A DNA stretch of 64,000 bases from Tubulanus polymorphus (GCF_964204645.1 NC_134027.1:12946485-13010484), one strand, 5' to 3'. Positions 20,013 through 30,506 are shown, counted from the stretch's first letter. Program-made: numbers and translations. Notes: generated from the letters alone by a model not told the origin.

Positions 20013-21725
20013 TCACTTGATATTTTTTGATATCATATTTACTAAACCAAAAATAATAGCACTTACAACTGTAATTAAAAATAAAATAATATGTTCAGCA
20101 GCAAAGTTAATAATGTTTCCTGCAGATTTCAATATAAAACCAACAATTGAAGCAATAACTCCTGGCAATGCTGCAGCAGATTTTTTAGATAGTTCCCATA
20201 AATATTTTGCTAATTTCTTTAAACCATCTTTAACTTTATCTTGTATAGAATTATTACCTGGAGGTTTATCTGGTTTATTGGGGGTGGGAGTAGGAGTAGA
20301 TTTTAAAGCATTTGATATTGCTAAACCAATTGTTGTAAATAACATAGTTACAGCTGTTAGAATTGAAAGAATTGTTATACCTTCTAATTTAAATAATAAT
20401 CTTATTCTATCTTTCAATGATATTTCAGAATCTGGTTTAATCAACAAATCTTTAAAAATAACTTTTAATTTTTTAATATGATTAAGATCATATGATTTTA
20501 ATAATATATCTCTTTCTTCTTTTTGTAATTTTATGTTATATTCTAAATCATCTATTTCTTTTACTAAAGCTAACTTTCTGCTTTCAAAATCAGCTTCATA
20601 AACTACTTGATGATCTCTATTTAATTCTAATTGTTTTAATTCTTCATCTACATTAACTAATTCTTTTTCTAATATGGTTATTTTAGAAAATCTCATCTTA
20701 ATATTAGCAATTTCATCAGCTGATACTTGTATACCTTTAATTTCTCTACGTATTTGTTTAGGAAATGCTTCTAATTCTTCATCAGTTAAATTAAGAAATC
20801 CTTTTTCTAGTAAATATTGCAGTCGATTTATTCCAGTTTCAGAACCAGATGTATCTGATATACTATTCATCAGTTCTTCTGAATCTCTTAATCTATCAAT
20901 TTGTTTTTCTAATTGTAATTTACTTGAATAATTATCAATTTGTTGAGTGTCTCTTCTCGATGTTTCGGGTGTTGAAGATCTCAATCTATCTAATCGATTT
21001 CTATTCTCTTCCATTTCTGGATTAAAATCAGTAGGATTTGGATTTGGATTTTTAAATGGTGAATATTTGTTTATATCAATATTCGGAATTGGTTCTTCTT
21101 CATTTACTCTATCGAGTGCATTCCATATAATTCTGAGAAATTCTGTGCCACCTTTTGAACGTTCAATTGTAGATGTTGCTCGCATTTCAGGTTCATAAAT
21201 ATTTTCTTGACCCATTTTAGATAATTGAATTGTTACAATATTCCTATTTAAATCAAGATTATAATACCATGCATCATTTTTAAATTCTAAATTATTTGTG
21301 AAATATGGGTCATCTTTAAAAATTTGATCTACAACACCTTCTGTATCAATTTCATGTATTACAACTGTTGGTAATAATTCGTTAACAATTGTATCTGTTA
21401 CTCTAGATTTCATTTTAAATAATTCCAAACGTTCATCAGGATATTTTTCTTGTTGTTTTTCTAATACATTCATTAATTCTTTTCTTTCTGTTCTAGTTGT
21501 AATACTATCACTTTTAGGAGCTTCTAAATATTTATTTAATTTTTCACGTACTTCGGCATTAATTCCATCATCATCATAATCATCATCTTCACCTAAATTA
21601 GTATTATATTCTGGCTCATTACCGTCATTAAAACTTGTTTCACTAAAATCGGGTTGTTGTTCATCACTTATACCAGGTTCATCTAAAGGATCCAATGGAA
21701 TATCTTCTCCACCTTCTACATCCAT
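20013..21725 (-). CDS. Large structural-type protein with C-terminal membrane segments (570 aa)
   Basis: Acidic, disordered N-terminus (about 60 residues, Asp/Glu-rich), a long charged coiled-coil-like middle (EKELVNVDEELKQLELNRD, residues about 350-420), and two hydrophobic segments near the end (GITILSILTAVTMLFTTIGL; HIILFLITVVSAIIFGLV). Between them lies an amphipathic, basic stretch (KDGLKKLAKYLWELSKKSAA). Polintons and related adenovirus-like elements often encode such membrane-active minor capsid proteins. That role is inferred. The Polinton 2 copy (44678-46143) keeps the C-terminal half almost unchanged while the N-terminal half is diverged. Confidence 0.65.
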   Translation of the reverse strand: MDVEGGEDIPLDPLDEPGISDEQQPDFSETSFNDGNEPEYNTNLGEDDDYDDDGINAEVREKLNKYLEAPKSDSITTRTERKELMNVLEKQQEKYPDERLELFKMKSRVTDTIVNELLPTVVIHEIDTEGVVDQIFKDDPYFTNNLEFKNDAWYYNLDLNRNIVTIQLSKMGQENIYEPEMRATSTIERSKGGTEFLRIIWNALDRVNEEEPIPNIDINKYSPFKNPNPNPTDFNPEMEENRNRLDRLRSSTPETSRRDTQQIDNYSSKLQLEKQIDRLRDSEELMNSISDTSGSETGINRLQYLLEKGFLNLTDEELEAFPKQIRREIKGIQVSADEIANIKMRFSKITILEKELVNVDEELKQLELNRDHQVVYEADFESRKLALVKEIDDLEYNIKLQKEERDILLKSYDLNHIKKLKVIFKDLLIKPDSEISLKDRIRLLFKLEGITILSILTAVTMLFTTIGLAISNALKSTPTPTPNKPDKPPGNNSIQDKVKDGLKKLAKYLWELSKKSAAALPGVIASIVGFILKSAGNIINFAAEHIILFLITVVSAIIFGLVNMISKNIK

Positions 21726-21741
21726 TTACATAATAAAAAAA

Positions 21742-21960
21742 TTAAAATTTAAAATATAATATTCCTCCGATTACAATTCCTATACAAGTTATAGCTAATT
21801 TAGTATTTTCATGGGATTTATTATCATCATTTAATTTAATTATATCATGTTGAATTTTATCAGTTTTTATATTTTCTGATGTATTGTAATCTTTTATTTT
21901 GGAATCATTATTTAATTTGATATTTTTAGTTTTAGTTTCTGTTGATTGAATGTGTTTTTT
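21742..21960 (-). CDS. Conserved membrane-tail frame overlapping the end of the 405-aa gene
   Basis: About 70 codons open in the -1 frame relative to the gene at 21912-23129, ending in a hydrophobic tail (LAITCIGIVIGGILYF) and TAA at 21742-21744. No ATG opens it. In Polinton 2 the same frame (46160-46374) is preserved with mostly silent or conservative changes, so it is coding. A heptamer A AAA AAC lies in the correct phase at the junction near 21960. Either ribosomal frameshifting adds the tail or both copies lost the frame in the A-run. Confidence 0.6.
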   Translation of the reverse strand, partial: KKHIQSTETKTKNIKLNNDSKIKDYNTSENIKTDKIQHDIIKLNDDNKSHENTKLAITCIGIVIGGILYFKF

Positions 21961-23129
21961 ATTTTTTCACCTTCCATTAATTTTGGAGCAGTAATAATCT
22001 TTTTATTTATATCATTCAATCCAAATGAATTATTTATTGTTGCAGTTTTAATTAGATTATTATAACCAATTATATTTCCCATCTTTAATACTAAATCATT
22101 AGAAATAATTAATAGATTAGGGCCTATACAATAATTAAGTCTTACATGAGATTTATCTAAATAATTTTGATATCTTATAATGTTTTCTGGAATCGATCTA
22201 TTTTTATCATTATGTATGGAATCTTCAAATAAAACTTTAAATTGTTTTTGTGTATCGAATGATGTATTCAAATTTCCAATTATCGGTGATCTTGTTTCAA
22301 CTTGTGATCCTAGAATACAAATCAAATAAGTTCTAATAGATTGATTTATTCTTTCTATACCTGATTTAGTAAAACCTTCACTATTCTCTAAAATAAAATA
22401 AACCCAACCATTATTGTTTTCTTGTTTTAAATTATCATAAAATTTTGGTAATTTATTGAAATTTAATGTTTCTAAATCTTTTGTTTCTATTTTACCATAA
22501 CCTAATTTATTATTATAGATATTATAAAAACTATTAGATGGTATGGGAAGTGCACAATATTCTGCAATCTTTCTAGGGCATGGAAGTGATCTTATTGTTC
22601 CAATTTTTGTTCTAAAATCAGAATTATTTATATCTATATTAAATTCATTACAAATCTTATAAAACTTTGATAAATTAATATTATTATCTAATTCTTTGAA
22701 ATACCTAGATCCTGGTAAAGCGCACTCTAATTCATTTAATATTATTCTTATTTGAAAGTATGTATGAAATCTAAATAAACTTTGAATTAATTTATATTTA
22801 GAATTATTCAAATGATCATTCCAACTAATTCCACATCCTGTTGTTGCACAATAAACAGCAAAATTTAATTGATTCTGCCAATACTTCATATTAGATTTTA
22901 ATAACCATTGTTTTTCATCTTTCAATTTTTTAAAATTAATTAAATATACATGAAATATATTTTCCATCTTTGCATTAAAATTATTAGTTTCAGTAACATA
23001 AATTTCTAAATTAGTTAATGAATCTAAAACTTCATTTCTATATGTAATATCTTTATTAAAATCTATTGCTGGAATATTATATTTAATTGATTTATTATAT
23101 TGGAAAGCTTTTGGAAAACTATCTACCAT
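21912..23129 (-). CDS. Conserved Polinton protein, probable minor structural protein (405 aa)
   Basis: Very close homologue at 46375-47548. No known domain recognised. Notable conserved stretches are KYWQNQLNFAVYCATTGCGI (residues about 85-104), ELECALPGSRYFKEL and LPCPRKIAEYCALPIP. It lies in the structural cluster between the 570-aa and 146-aa membrane proteins. The last 16 codons are not shared with Polinton 2; the conserved continuation is in the -1 frame (21742-21960). Start ATG has the T-tract/ATAAATG context common to the cluster. Confidence 0.72.
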   Translation of the reverse strand: MVDSFPKAFQYNKSIKYNIPAIDFNKDITYRNEVLDSLTNLEIYVTETNNFNAKMENIFHVYLINFKKLKDEKQWLLKSNMKYWQNQLNFAVYCATTGCGISWNDHLNNSKYKLIQSLFRFHTYFQIRIILNELECALPGSRYFKELDNNINLSKFYKICNEFNIDINNSDFRTKIGTIRSLPCPRKIAEYCALPIPSNSFYNIYNNKLGYGKIETKDLETLNFNKLPKFYDNLKQENNNGWVYFILENSEGFTKSGIERINQSIRTYLICILGSQVETRSPIIGNLNTSFDTQKQFKVLFEDSIHNDKNRSIPENIIRYQNYLDKSHVRLNYCIGPNLLIISNDLVLKMGNIIGYNNLIKTATINNSFGLNDINKKIITAPKLMEGEKIKNTFNQQKLKLKISN

Positions 23130-23146
23130 TTATATAATTAAAAAAA

Positions 23147-23587
23147 TTAATAATTTATTAATTCTTTTAATAATTTATCTTGTTCTTCAACTGTTATATG
23201 ACCATTTAAACTTATTATATAATCTAGTGTGTTCTTTAATTTATTAATTTCTTTTATATTAGATTTTATTTTTTCTTTATTACTTTTTATATTTAATTTT
23301 GAACTTAAGTTTGAACCAGTTAAAACACTTGAACTTAATCCTAATACACCAATTGATATAGCTAAAGGTGTTAATGGGCTGAATATTGCTAGAAATGTTA
23401 TTACAGAACTAATTGTAACCGAACCACTAATAATAAGATAATATATAATTTTGCTTTTTAAATATTTTTTCTTTTTTATCTTTAAGTCACTTTCAAATTC
23501 TAATATTTGTTTTTCTAAATATATTTTTAATTTAGTTTTATTTATATCATGAGGAATAATATCAATACTATCAACTTTATCTTCCAT
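23147..23587 (-). CDS. Small membrane protein (146 aa)
   Basis: Two adjacent hydrophobic segments (IIYYLIISGSVTISSVITFL and FSPLTPLAISIGVLGLSSS, residues about 48-87) lie between a charged N-terminus and a lysine-rich C-terminal helix. The Polinton 2 copy (47549-47980) has the same segments but a frame break after about 50 codons. Probable virion or assembly membrane protein by context; no family recognised. Confidence 0.68.
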   Translation of the reverse strand: MEDKVDSIDIIPHDINKTKLKIYLEKQILEFESDLKIKKKKYLKSKIIYYLIISGSVTISSVITFLAIFSPLTPLAISIGVLGLSSSVLTGSNLSSKLNIKSNKEKIKSNIKEINKLKNTLDYIISLNGHITVEEQDKLLKELINY

Positions 23588-23607
23588 TTATTTAGCAAAA
23601 AAAATTA
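23588..23607 (-). promoter_or_regulatory. Start-codon T-tract plus TAAATAAATG motif (example of a recurrent element signal)
   Basis: The whole 20-base gap between two genes reads, on the minus strand, TAGTAATTTTTTTTGCTAAA then TAAATG. Near-identical signals precede the genes starting at 19968, 23129, 24030, 24276 and 24624, and the matching genes of Polinton 2. Looser versions precede 18688, 25396, 25753, 29814 and 13578. The conserved spacing and the lack of any other intergenic sequence suggest a compact promoter or translation signal, similar in form to late promoters of large DNA viruses. Confidence 0.6.
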
Positions 23608-24030
23608 CTAATTAGTAAACTTATAAGCAACAAATATAACAATAACTGTTCCACCTAAAATCCAAATTATTTCATATTTCTGTTGTTCTTTACTTGGGGT
23701 ATAATAATCTGATAATTTAGGTTTGTATAGATGTAATTTTTCTTTATTTGTTACTGCGTTATATAAACTCATTGCATCATCAACTGATTGAAAATCTCTA
23801 TGTGAAATCTTCTGATCATATAATTCTTTATTGATGTAATCCATATAGTTTTGTCTCTTTTCTCTATATTCTTCTGCAGCTTTATTGTATTTCTCTAACG
23901 CTAAGTTATGTCTTCTTTGTTCTCCTAATGAACTATTTTTATCAATATGTTTAAATAAATAACCACCACCAGTAAATGCTAAAGCGTTAACAATTGCCGA
24001 TCCTATAATAGTTATAATTGCAGAAGCCAT
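23608..24030 (-). CDS. Conserved two-segment membrane protein (140 aa)
   Basis: N-terminal hydrophobic segment (IITIIGSAIVNALAFTGGGY), a charged helical middle (RRHNLALEKYNKAAEEYREK) and a C-terminal segment (IIWILGGTVIVIFVAY). About 97% identical to 48000-48422, the best-kept pair in the window with the 73-aa gene. Strong conservation between elements that differ elsewhere suggests selection. Function unknown; probably virion-associated. Confidence 0.72.
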   Translation of the reverse strand: MASAIITIIGSAIVNALAFTGGGYLFKHIDKNSSLGEQRRHNLALEKYNKAAEEYREKRQNYMDYINKELYDQKISHRDFQSVDDAMSLYNAVTNKEKLHLYKPKLSDYYTPSKEQQKYEIIWILGGTVIVIFVAYKFTN

Positions 24031-24054
24031 TTATTTAGCAAAAAAATTATGCAT

Positions 24055-24276
24055 TTATATGGGAGGAATATATTTTTGTTTTTCTAAATAATCAATAGTT
24101 AAATTAGATAAAGTAACTGCTAATGTTAATTTTAAAATATCATTTATATCAAATCTATCAACATTAACACTTCCCATTTTAAATACTTTTTTTAATACCA
24201 TTGAATAACCAACAGTTCCAACTGATAGTAATGCGCCATTATATAATCCAGTTATTATCCACTTATTATCACTCAT
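24055..24276 (-). CDS. Conserved 73-aa protein
   Basis: One residue differs from 48447-48668. Weakly hydrophobic middle (YNGALLSVGTVGYSMVL) and a C-terminal hydrophobic helix (ILKLTLAVTLSNLTIDYL). It ends directly before the next gene's start region. No family recognised. Confidence 0.65.
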   Translation of the reverse strand: MSDNKWIITGLYNGALLSVGTVGYSMVLKKVFKMGSVNVDRFDINDILKLTLAVTLSNLTIDYLEKQKYIPPI

Positions 24277-24624
24277 TTATTTATCAAAAAAATTACTATC
24301 ATCAAAATATTTAGTTAACTTATTTATGATTAATTCAACATTTATTTCATTACTAGTTTTATGATTATCATATATTTTGGATAATATGTTTTTGATATCA
24401 TCAATAATTCCATCTTCATTTAATTCATAAAATCTTAAAGACTCGGTAATCTTTTCTACATTAAAAGTTTCTTTATCAATTGTTGTTTCATACTCAAATG
24501 TTGTTTCATTAGAAAATGCAATATTTTTGATATGTGTAATTACATCATTAATGTTAAATTTCATTTCTTTCTCACGTTTAAAATCAAACCCAAAACATAT
24601 ACTCGGTCCAACAGTTATATTCAT
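24277..24624 (-). CDS. Conserved 115-aa protein
   Basis: The shared N-terminus MNITVGPSICFGFDFK and C-terminus DDIKNILxKIYDNHK...TKYFDDSNFFDK match 48669-49010; the middle is diverged. Soluble, acidic. Stop abuts the 73-aa gene with no gap. Function unknown. Confidence 0.65.
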   Translation of the reverse strand: MNITVGPSICFGFDFKREKEMKFNINDVITHIKNIAFSNETTFEYETTIDKETFNVEKITESLRFYELNEDGIIDDIKNILSKIYDNHKTSNEINVELIINKLTKYFDDSNFFDK

Positions 24625-24640
24625 TTATATAGGTGAAAAA

Positions 24641-25396
24641 TTACTCTTTACATCTTATAACTAATTCATAAATTACAGGGAAATTATTCAAATCAATTAA
24701 GTATCCATTATGATTTCTTATTTCTAATTTAAAATTATTAAATTGAGGAATACAAGGTTTAAAATCACATTCAGCTAAATTATAATTTATTTGCGTTCCA
24801 AATTGTTTAACATTCTTCAATGGTAAAATGTTTAATATACTAGAATTACAAGTTATATCTTTAGTTGCTTCGAATGTTTTTGTAGGATCGATTAAATTGC
24901 AATAAATATAAAAATGTGTAAAAGTCATTAAATTTGTATAAGTTTCGATACTTGAATAATCTCTATCCGGGAGAATTCCAAACAGTTTAGCTAAAGGTTT
25001 TCTTACTAGAAATCTATGTTGTTCATTAGTTAACTTTATTCTTATTTTATTCGAACTATCATTTTTGATAAATTTAATTTCAAATCTAGCAGCTGCACCC
25101 ATTTTTAAACGAGCTCTTCTATTAATTTCTTGCGCTAATGTTTCTAAATTATATAATCCTGGTTTTAGATAAAGATGAAACCATTTATTCAAATTTCTAA
25201 CATGAATTTTAAAAGCTAAATGATCAAGACTTTTATTTGATATATTATGAAAAGAATTACATAAACTTATATTTACTAATTTTAAATCTACACAATTCTT
25301 GAATTCTCTATCTAATTGTACTAGTAAATTATGAGATTTATAATTTGTAAGTTTTCTAGAATCAACAAATATTCTGTATTCTTTTAATTCCACCAT
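24641..25396 (-). CDS. Penton-like minor capsid protein candidate (251 aa)
   Basis: The opening pattern LKEYRIFVDSRKLTNYKSHN, then LVQLDREFKNCVDLKLVNIS and NSFHNIS, fits the single jelly-roll pentons of Polintons and virophages (short strand, variable loop, then a strand with a polar/hydrophobic rhythm). A later FNNFKLEIRNHNGYLIDL closes the domain. Homologue at 49027-49793 is frame-broken. Expected to form capsid vertices. Assignment is by pattern, size and cluster position only. Confidence 0.6.
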   Translation of the reverse strand: MVELKEYRIFVDSRKLTNYKSHNLLVQLDREFKNCVDLKLVNISLCNSFHNISNKSLDHLAFKIHVRNLNKWFHLYLKPGLYNLETLAQEINRRARLKMGAAARFEIKFIKNDSSNKIRIKLTNEQHRFLVRKPLAKLFGILPDRDYSSIETYTNLMTFTHFYIYCNLIDPTKTFEATKDITCNSSILNILPLKNVKQFGTQINYNLAECDFKPCIPQFNNFKLEIRNHNGYLIDLNNFPVIYELVIRCKE

Positions 25397-25411
25397 TTAT
25401 TTTACATATTT

Positions 25412-25753
25412 TCATTCAAAATCAATATCGTGGTGCCCTTTTTCATTCTTACCTTTGTATACGAAATAGAAATCTCCAGAACATAATTCTTCTAGATCTT
25501 CACTTGATAATCTATGAAATCTATCTGGTAAATAAGTTCTGAATTTATATTTATTTCCTTTTAATCCTTCATATTCTAAATGAATTACTAATTTATCTCC
25601 ATATTTATTAGTAATTGTTTCAATGTTAGTAATTAAATATTTCTTGTGAATTGTTAACTCAGTTAGTTTTTTAAATTTATAATCTACAGATTTGACGCTT
25701 GAAGTATCTTTAATTCTATCTAAGAATTCACTGTGTACTTGTTTACTCTCCAT
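25412..25753 (-). CDS. Small conserved protein of SSB-like appearance (113 aa)
   Basis: The end FYFVYKGKNEKGHHDIDFE and middle LPDRFHRLSSEDLEEL recur in a fragment at the left end of Polinton 2 (39928-40253) and in many invertebrate transposon proteins. A beta-rich pattern (KYLITNIETITNKYGDKLVI) suggests an OB-like fold that could bind single-stranded DNA. This is inference. It lies next to polB, consistent with a replication role. Confidence 0.55.
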   Translation of the reverse strand: MESKQVHSEFLDRIKDTSSVKSVDYKFKKLTELTIHKKYLITNIETITNKYGDKLVIHLEYEGLKGNKYKFRTYLPDRFHRLSSEDLEELCSGDFYFVYKGKNEKGHHDIDFE

Positions 25754-25781
25754 TTATTATACAAATTTTTATTGAAATTGA

Positions 25782-28700
25782 TTAACACGCTAGAATCCTT
25801 TTCATAATCTCATTTTCTTTTGTTTCTTCTCTTTTGAATTTTATATATTCATCTAAATTGCAACCATAGGCGACTGTGTGGATTCCATCATCTAAAATAT
25901 ATCTTTTATCATCAAATGGATTCAAACTTATCTTCTCTATCTCTTCAATATACATTTCATGATCTTCAGATCTTAAACATTTCATCTTATGTTTTCTAAC
26001 TTCTTCATTAAATATACAATTGATGTAATCTTTAAAATGAATATTCTTTTCAACAACGCTTTTGGTAATTCCTTTTAACTTTTTAGCTTCATGAGTTTTG
26101 GTTTTATATGAATACATTTTAGATCTAATACCAATGAACTCTATCATTTCTTCACCACCTAATTCATCCTTAAACTTCCCAGGAACTTTTTTATTATCAT
26201 TGGTAAACAATTCATGATTTTTTGGATAGTTACTGAAATCAAAATGGTGTTTTAATGTTTTTAAATCATCAGTTATGTTATCAGTTTTTATCTTTAATAT
26301 GTAAGAATCTGTATCAAAGTATAGTATTTCTATGTGTTTTTCTCCAAAATGGGGTTGTAATATGTTATAGTAAAATTTATACATTAATAACTTTGATAAT
26401 TCTAAAACAGTCGAACCATTAAATATAGGTTTATTGAATTTAATAGACGTTCTCCTCATTTTAACTGCAGCTAAATTTTCATCAAATATTCTGTTACCTA
26501 TAAACTTAGGATATGATTGTAAATGCCTTATCCTTTTACCATTACTAACTAACTCAATATCATTTCTATTTCTAATATTTTCACAAGTTTTTCCATAGAA
26601 TGCATTATTCATTAACTTAAAAATCTTTTTCAAAATCGGTTTTAGATTTAGTTCTCTGTGTAGTATTAAAATCTATATATTTTTCTAACCATTTAGATTG
26701 ACTGAATGAAATATATCTATGTACTTTTTTTAATATCATTCCTTGTCTCAAATAAAACTTTAACATTCTATAATGTACTACATAATTATATTTATCTTCT
26801 TGAGTTACCATTAACTTTTCAGTATGAATATGATTATCGGGTTTAATTCTTTTTTGATAATTTGATAATTTTTCATGTTTAACAGTTTTATGTTCGGGAC
26901 AATATGCTAGATTTCTAGATTTGAATTTAATATTTTCAGGGTATTCTAAATCTACAACGAAGAAGTAACCAATATCTGAATCATCTGCAATATCTAGGAT
27001 TCTTTTCTTCCAATCAAATTTATCAATTTGTAAAACTTCAGTTATTTCAAACATCCCATAAGGTTGTGGTTCCATCATTGCCCAACCATAAAGATTATTT
27101 GCATCTATGTATAATAATTTATATCCAGGATTATCATTTACATTGAAATATCTATCACCCAATACACCTGAAACACCTCCTCTTATAGATTTTTCAAATA
27201 ATAGTAATTGATCTATATCTGTTAACAAATCCATTTTTATATCTGTACATTTTAAACCACAATCCCATGTTAATCCTGGGCTAGAATAACAATGACATGG
27301 ATCAATATTAAAATATTTTAGGTTTACATCTCTAAACCTTTCGAATATATCGGTTAATAATAATACATCTGATTTTAAATATAAATCTACTAATTGTCCA
27401 TGATTTTTAATTTCGAAATGATTCCAAATATTCAATGTTCTATTATAGACTTCATCTTTAACATATTCATTTTTTAATTCATCATAGAATTGTTCTTTCA
27501 ATAATTCAGTTATTTTAAAATCATTATGATTTTTATAGAAAGAATATGGAATTGCTCCTTTATATCTCATTAATTTAAAATCATCATTATTTGGATAGTG
27601 TTGCTTTAATATTTTTAATTCATCATCAACTAATGATTTTGATAAGTTATCTAATGAACTATTTAAAAATCTATATGAATCTATAAATCTTAGACAACCA
27701 AATTGGAATGATATATAATTCTCAGATGTTTTAGCTAACATTCTAAATTTATAAGTTGGTATTTTATCTTTTGATCTATTTGAATTTAATATTTCTATTT
27801 CATTATTGATTTCTTCTATTTTATAACATAGCTGTTTGATAAATAAATGTGCATCATATCCTGATAGATTATGAAATATAACTGGTACAAAATTAATTTT
27901 CTTAGCTTGTAAGTTACAATTCTCATGTGCAGCGCCTCTAAACTTTCCATTCAAATGATCATGGTCTCTTACTTTTTTATCTTTATAATTAAATATCTTT
28001 TCACAATAATAACATTTATCAGCAAACTCAAATTCTTCTTTATCTTCTTCTGTCATTATAATTTCTTTATTTTCATTTAACTTTTCATTAAATTTTATTT
28101 CATATTCAATTAATAAGTCACAAAAATGATTGATAACATTTTCATTTCTGTAATTATAATATTCACTTTCAATTAGTTCTGGATAATTAGATTTAATATA
28201 TAACCCGAAAGCAGCAGCTGATTGATGAATCTTTTTAATTGTATTTGTTTTTGGTGGTTCTTCTGAATAATCATTTTCATTAGAATTTAATTTCTTTCTT
28301 TTATAATATATATCTTTTCTATCTTTATCTGTTAATTCTTTATTTAATGATTCAAAATCTCCATATATTACAAATGGTACTTTATTTTTGTAATCATATT
28401 TTTTGAATTCTAATATTTTATCTTTTTCATTTGGTAAAACTAATTTACAATAATCATGATTATCACATAGTTGTTTATGATTTAATAATGTACTTTCATT
28501 ACTAAATTTATGTAAACATTTTCTACATAGATATATTTTATTATGGTGATCACTTTCTGTTCTAAAAAATAAATCTATTTGTTTAATCCACATATAATGA
28601 TTCTCATAATATAGTATATCTATAACATCATTTGAATCATAATCTTTTGATAGGTATAAAGGTTCTAATGTATAATGTTTAATATTATTTCCTTTTGTAT

Positions 28701-29814
28701 TTGGTAATTTGATTAAATCAAATACATTTATCTTTATATTATTATCTCTTTCTATTTTTGGAATATTTTTAATTCTAACAGGATACTTATCTATCTTATA
28801 ATTATTTTCAAATTGTTTATAATGAGTTAATCTAAAACTATGTTGTTTATAATCTTCAACTGGGTGTAAACAACTTATTATAGCCCATAGAAAACATTTT
28901 TTATCAAAATTTTGTATATTTATTACTGCTTTTGTTGTAAATGGTAATTTAATATAACTTGTTCCATTTATACTATCATCTTTATAATATGATAAATTAT
29001 TTTCATCAATTGGTTTTGATTTAGTTAACTTATTATATTTTGTGTTATAAACATGTAAAGTTATAAATATTATCTCATCAAATATTAAACCAGATCCTTC
29101 AAAATATTTCTCTTCTATTTTAGTTTTTATTTCATTATAACATTTATTTAATTTATCATCTATATGTTGTTTAGATATAATATGTTGTGAATGAGAATTT
29201 ATATTATATATTGGTTTATCTTCAGATTTTATAAACTTTACTTTAACTGATATACTAATTTTAGGATATTCAACATCTGTAATTATTTTTATTATTTCTT
29301 TCATATTTTCTAAATGTTTTTTATTTTCTTCTAATGTTTTTCCTTTATGAAATTTAAACTCGATAGCTGCTGGACCAATATCACTTTTAAATGCTTCGGC
29401 TATTTCTATATCTTTTTTATTATCTAATGAATTAATATAATTTCTTACATCTTCCATGTATGGTCTTTTATTGTTTAATTTATTTTTTATTCTTTTAATT
29501 GTCTTCTGTTTCTTATCGTTATCATTATCAAAATAATCTTCACCTAAAATATCATTATTCTTATTTCTAATATGACTTATAGATTTTAAATGTTCTTTAT
29601 AATATCTTTTATCACTGAATGATTGATTACATGTATCACATTTATATGTTTCTTTTTCATTCTTTAATTCTTCTAATTTAGTTTCTAATATATCATCTTT
29701 ATATTCTAGTTTCAATTTATTCTCTAAATATGTTCTAGTTTTATTGTGTCTTGCTTTTTGGGATTTATCTATATCGATATTACATGTTGGGCAGTAGTAT
29801 TTATTTGCTTCCAT
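25782..29814 (-). pseudogene. polB: Protein-primed type-B DNA polymerase, one frame break
   Basis: About 1,340 codons. The N-terminus has three zinc fingers (CPTCNIDIDKSQKARH; CDTCNQSFSDKRYYKEH; CRKCLHKF...H). Exonuclease blocks are YGDFES, FHNLSGYDAHLFI and YLKSDVLLLTDIF, with an inserted Cys/His module VRDHDHLNGKFRGAAHENC. Polymerase motif A is YIDANNLYGWAM, motif B KLMNNAFYGKT and motif C YFDTDSYILK. The frame changes near 26620-26633, inside a T/A homopolymer between motifs A and B. Everything else is open, so the break may be recent or a sequencing error. The first 28 codons lie in the right TIR and are duplicated at the left end. No intein is present here. Confidence 0.95.
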
Positions 29815-30163
29815 TTTAATACTATATTTTTTATTAAAATTGATTTTAGAAGTTCAATGATTTAAATGTTATTCATTTATGTGAATATTTTAAGAGTAAT
29901 AGGGATAATAGGCTTTCAAGCTAAAGGTTGTACGGGCGGGTGAGTAAAAATGAAAAAACATAAAAATAATTACAATTTCTACTTGAATTAGGAGTGAAAC
30001 TCATAAAATGAAAAATAAATTCGAGCGTGTGAGAATTTATTTTTCATTTTTATGAGTTTCGCGAGTAATTCAAGTAGAAATTGTAATTATTTTTATGTTT
30101 TTTCATTTTTTTACAAGCTCGACCGTTCGACCTTTGGCTTGAAAGCCTATTATCCCTATTACT
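29731..30163 (-). repeat. Right terminal inverted repeat of Polinton 1
   Basis: Inverted match to 11582-12013. It contains the palindrome 29895-30163 and the polB start codon (29814) with its first 28 codons. It ends in CCCTATTACT followed by the TTTATC duplication. Confidence 0.95.
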
Positions 30164-30506
30164 TTTATCAAAGGCAGGTGATGGGAAATGTGCCATCATA
30201 CACTCACCTTTGATATATCCCTAGAGTGGGCCAGGCTTTAAAGGGTAACAGGTTCAATGGAAAACCGGTCATTGAATTTGTCAGTCAAGGTTTCAGTTCA
30301 ATCATATTGATATCAAAAGGCTTGTTGTGGATTGACAATTAACATTCCAGTTTATGAACTTATGTTTTATTCATAAGACTACTTCGTTATTCATTTATTC
30401 AGTCCATTAAGTTTTTATATTTTTTGAACAAATAATACATAAAATTGGTGTTTCAGATAAACGATTCAGCTGGTTTCTATCTATATACAGTCAAGTCTAC
30501 AGTCTA

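Larger units (their letters stand above)
11582..30163. mobile_element. Polinton/Maverick 1
   Basis: 18,582 bp with AG...CT ends, about 432-bp terminal inverted repeats and a perfect 6-bp duplication TTTATC (11576-11581 and 30164-30169). It encodes the Polinton hallmarks: protein-primed type-B polymerase, retroviral-type integrase with chromodomain, packaging ATPase, a major capsid candidate and a penton-like protein, plus small membrane proteins. The left block reads plus (13578-17161), the right block minus (17555-29814). The element is AT-rich against its surroundings. Visible breaks are an in-frame TGA in the integrase and one frame change in polB, so the copy is recent but not plainly functional. 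Confidence 0.96.

Noticed and set aside
19933-20481. 182-codon plus-strand ORF
   Set aside because: Antisense of the capsid start and the conserved C-terminal half of the 570-aa gene; conservation lies in the minus frames.
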